Source of the DNA: Synergistaceae bacterium
GTDB taxonomy: Bacteria; Synergistota; Synergistia; Synergistales; Synergistaceae
Assembly (NCBI GenBank): GCA_031274465.1
Contig: JAISQC010000106.1
Span: 1-5,871 of the forward strand
Direction: 5' to 3'
Length of the DNA stretch: 5,871 nucleotides
Position numbers and translations under genes: made by a program. The notes under the pieces are model-generated. The model searched no databases. It saw nothing but the letters and a program-made list of their open reading frames with translations, and had not been told where the DNA came from. Shown here one piece after another: positions 5,813 to 5,871 of this stretch. The stretch's first letter is position 1, and each line of letters starts with the position of its first letter.

Positions 5813-5871
5813 CCGGTTTTTTCTGACAACGATCCTTAGGCGAGCCGAACTTCAAGAAATCATCTGTGCGG

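Noticed and set aside
5823..5871. Coding end of a gene to the right
   Set aside because: One minus-strand frame stays open but runs on through the terminator, and the others stop within a few codons. There is too little sequence to assign any product.

Overview
The window is GC-rich bacterial DNA, and every gene I can support lies on the minus strand, so transcription runs from right to left. I read six genes in one tightly packed run. From the upstream (right) end they are an ABC permease (5720-4662), an ABC ATPase (4665-3877), a secreted substrate-binding protein (3825-2809), a secreted alpha/beta hydrolase (2727-1798), an O-acetylhomoserine sulfhydrylase-type PLP enzyme (1762-449), and a GNAT acetyltransferase (440 to beyond position 1) cut off by the left edge. 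No RNA gene, mobile element, CRISPR array or credible plus-strand gene was found.

The two exported proteins have signal peptides ending in A-x-A with no lipobox cysteine. This fits a diderm with a periplasm better than a monoderm. Good Shine-Dalgarno sequences, high GC and frequent ATA isoleucine codons could suit a Synergistota-like or other anaerobic diderm, but that placement is a low-confidence guess.

Layout: a strong intrinsic terminator (about 5790-5812) closes whatever gene lies to the right and sets the upstream border of this unit. The permease and ATPase overlap by 4 bases (ATGA). A 51-nt gap with a small GNRA-loop hairpin precedes the binding-protein gene. An 81-nt gap with a larger two-part hairpin follows it. 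The hydrolase, metY-like and GNAT genes then follow with gaps of 35 and 8 nt. The ribosome-binding site of the GNAT gene overlaps the metY-like stop codon.

Working model (inference): the three transporter genes form a sulfonate/nitrate/taurine-type (SsuABC/TauABC/NMT1-like) importer. The secreted hydrolase may free or trim its substrate in the periplasm. The MetY-type enzyme may use sulfide or a thiol derived from the cargo to make homocysteine or a thioether amino acid. The SSAT-like GNAT may acetylate a small amine. No SsuD, TauD or other desulfonating oxygenase is visible, so the cargo cannot be called a sulfonate from this window alone. The points most worth a second look are the permease's extra N-terminal region with two added membrane segments, the Cys-Cys-Phe motif in the binding protein, and the unusual gene combination.
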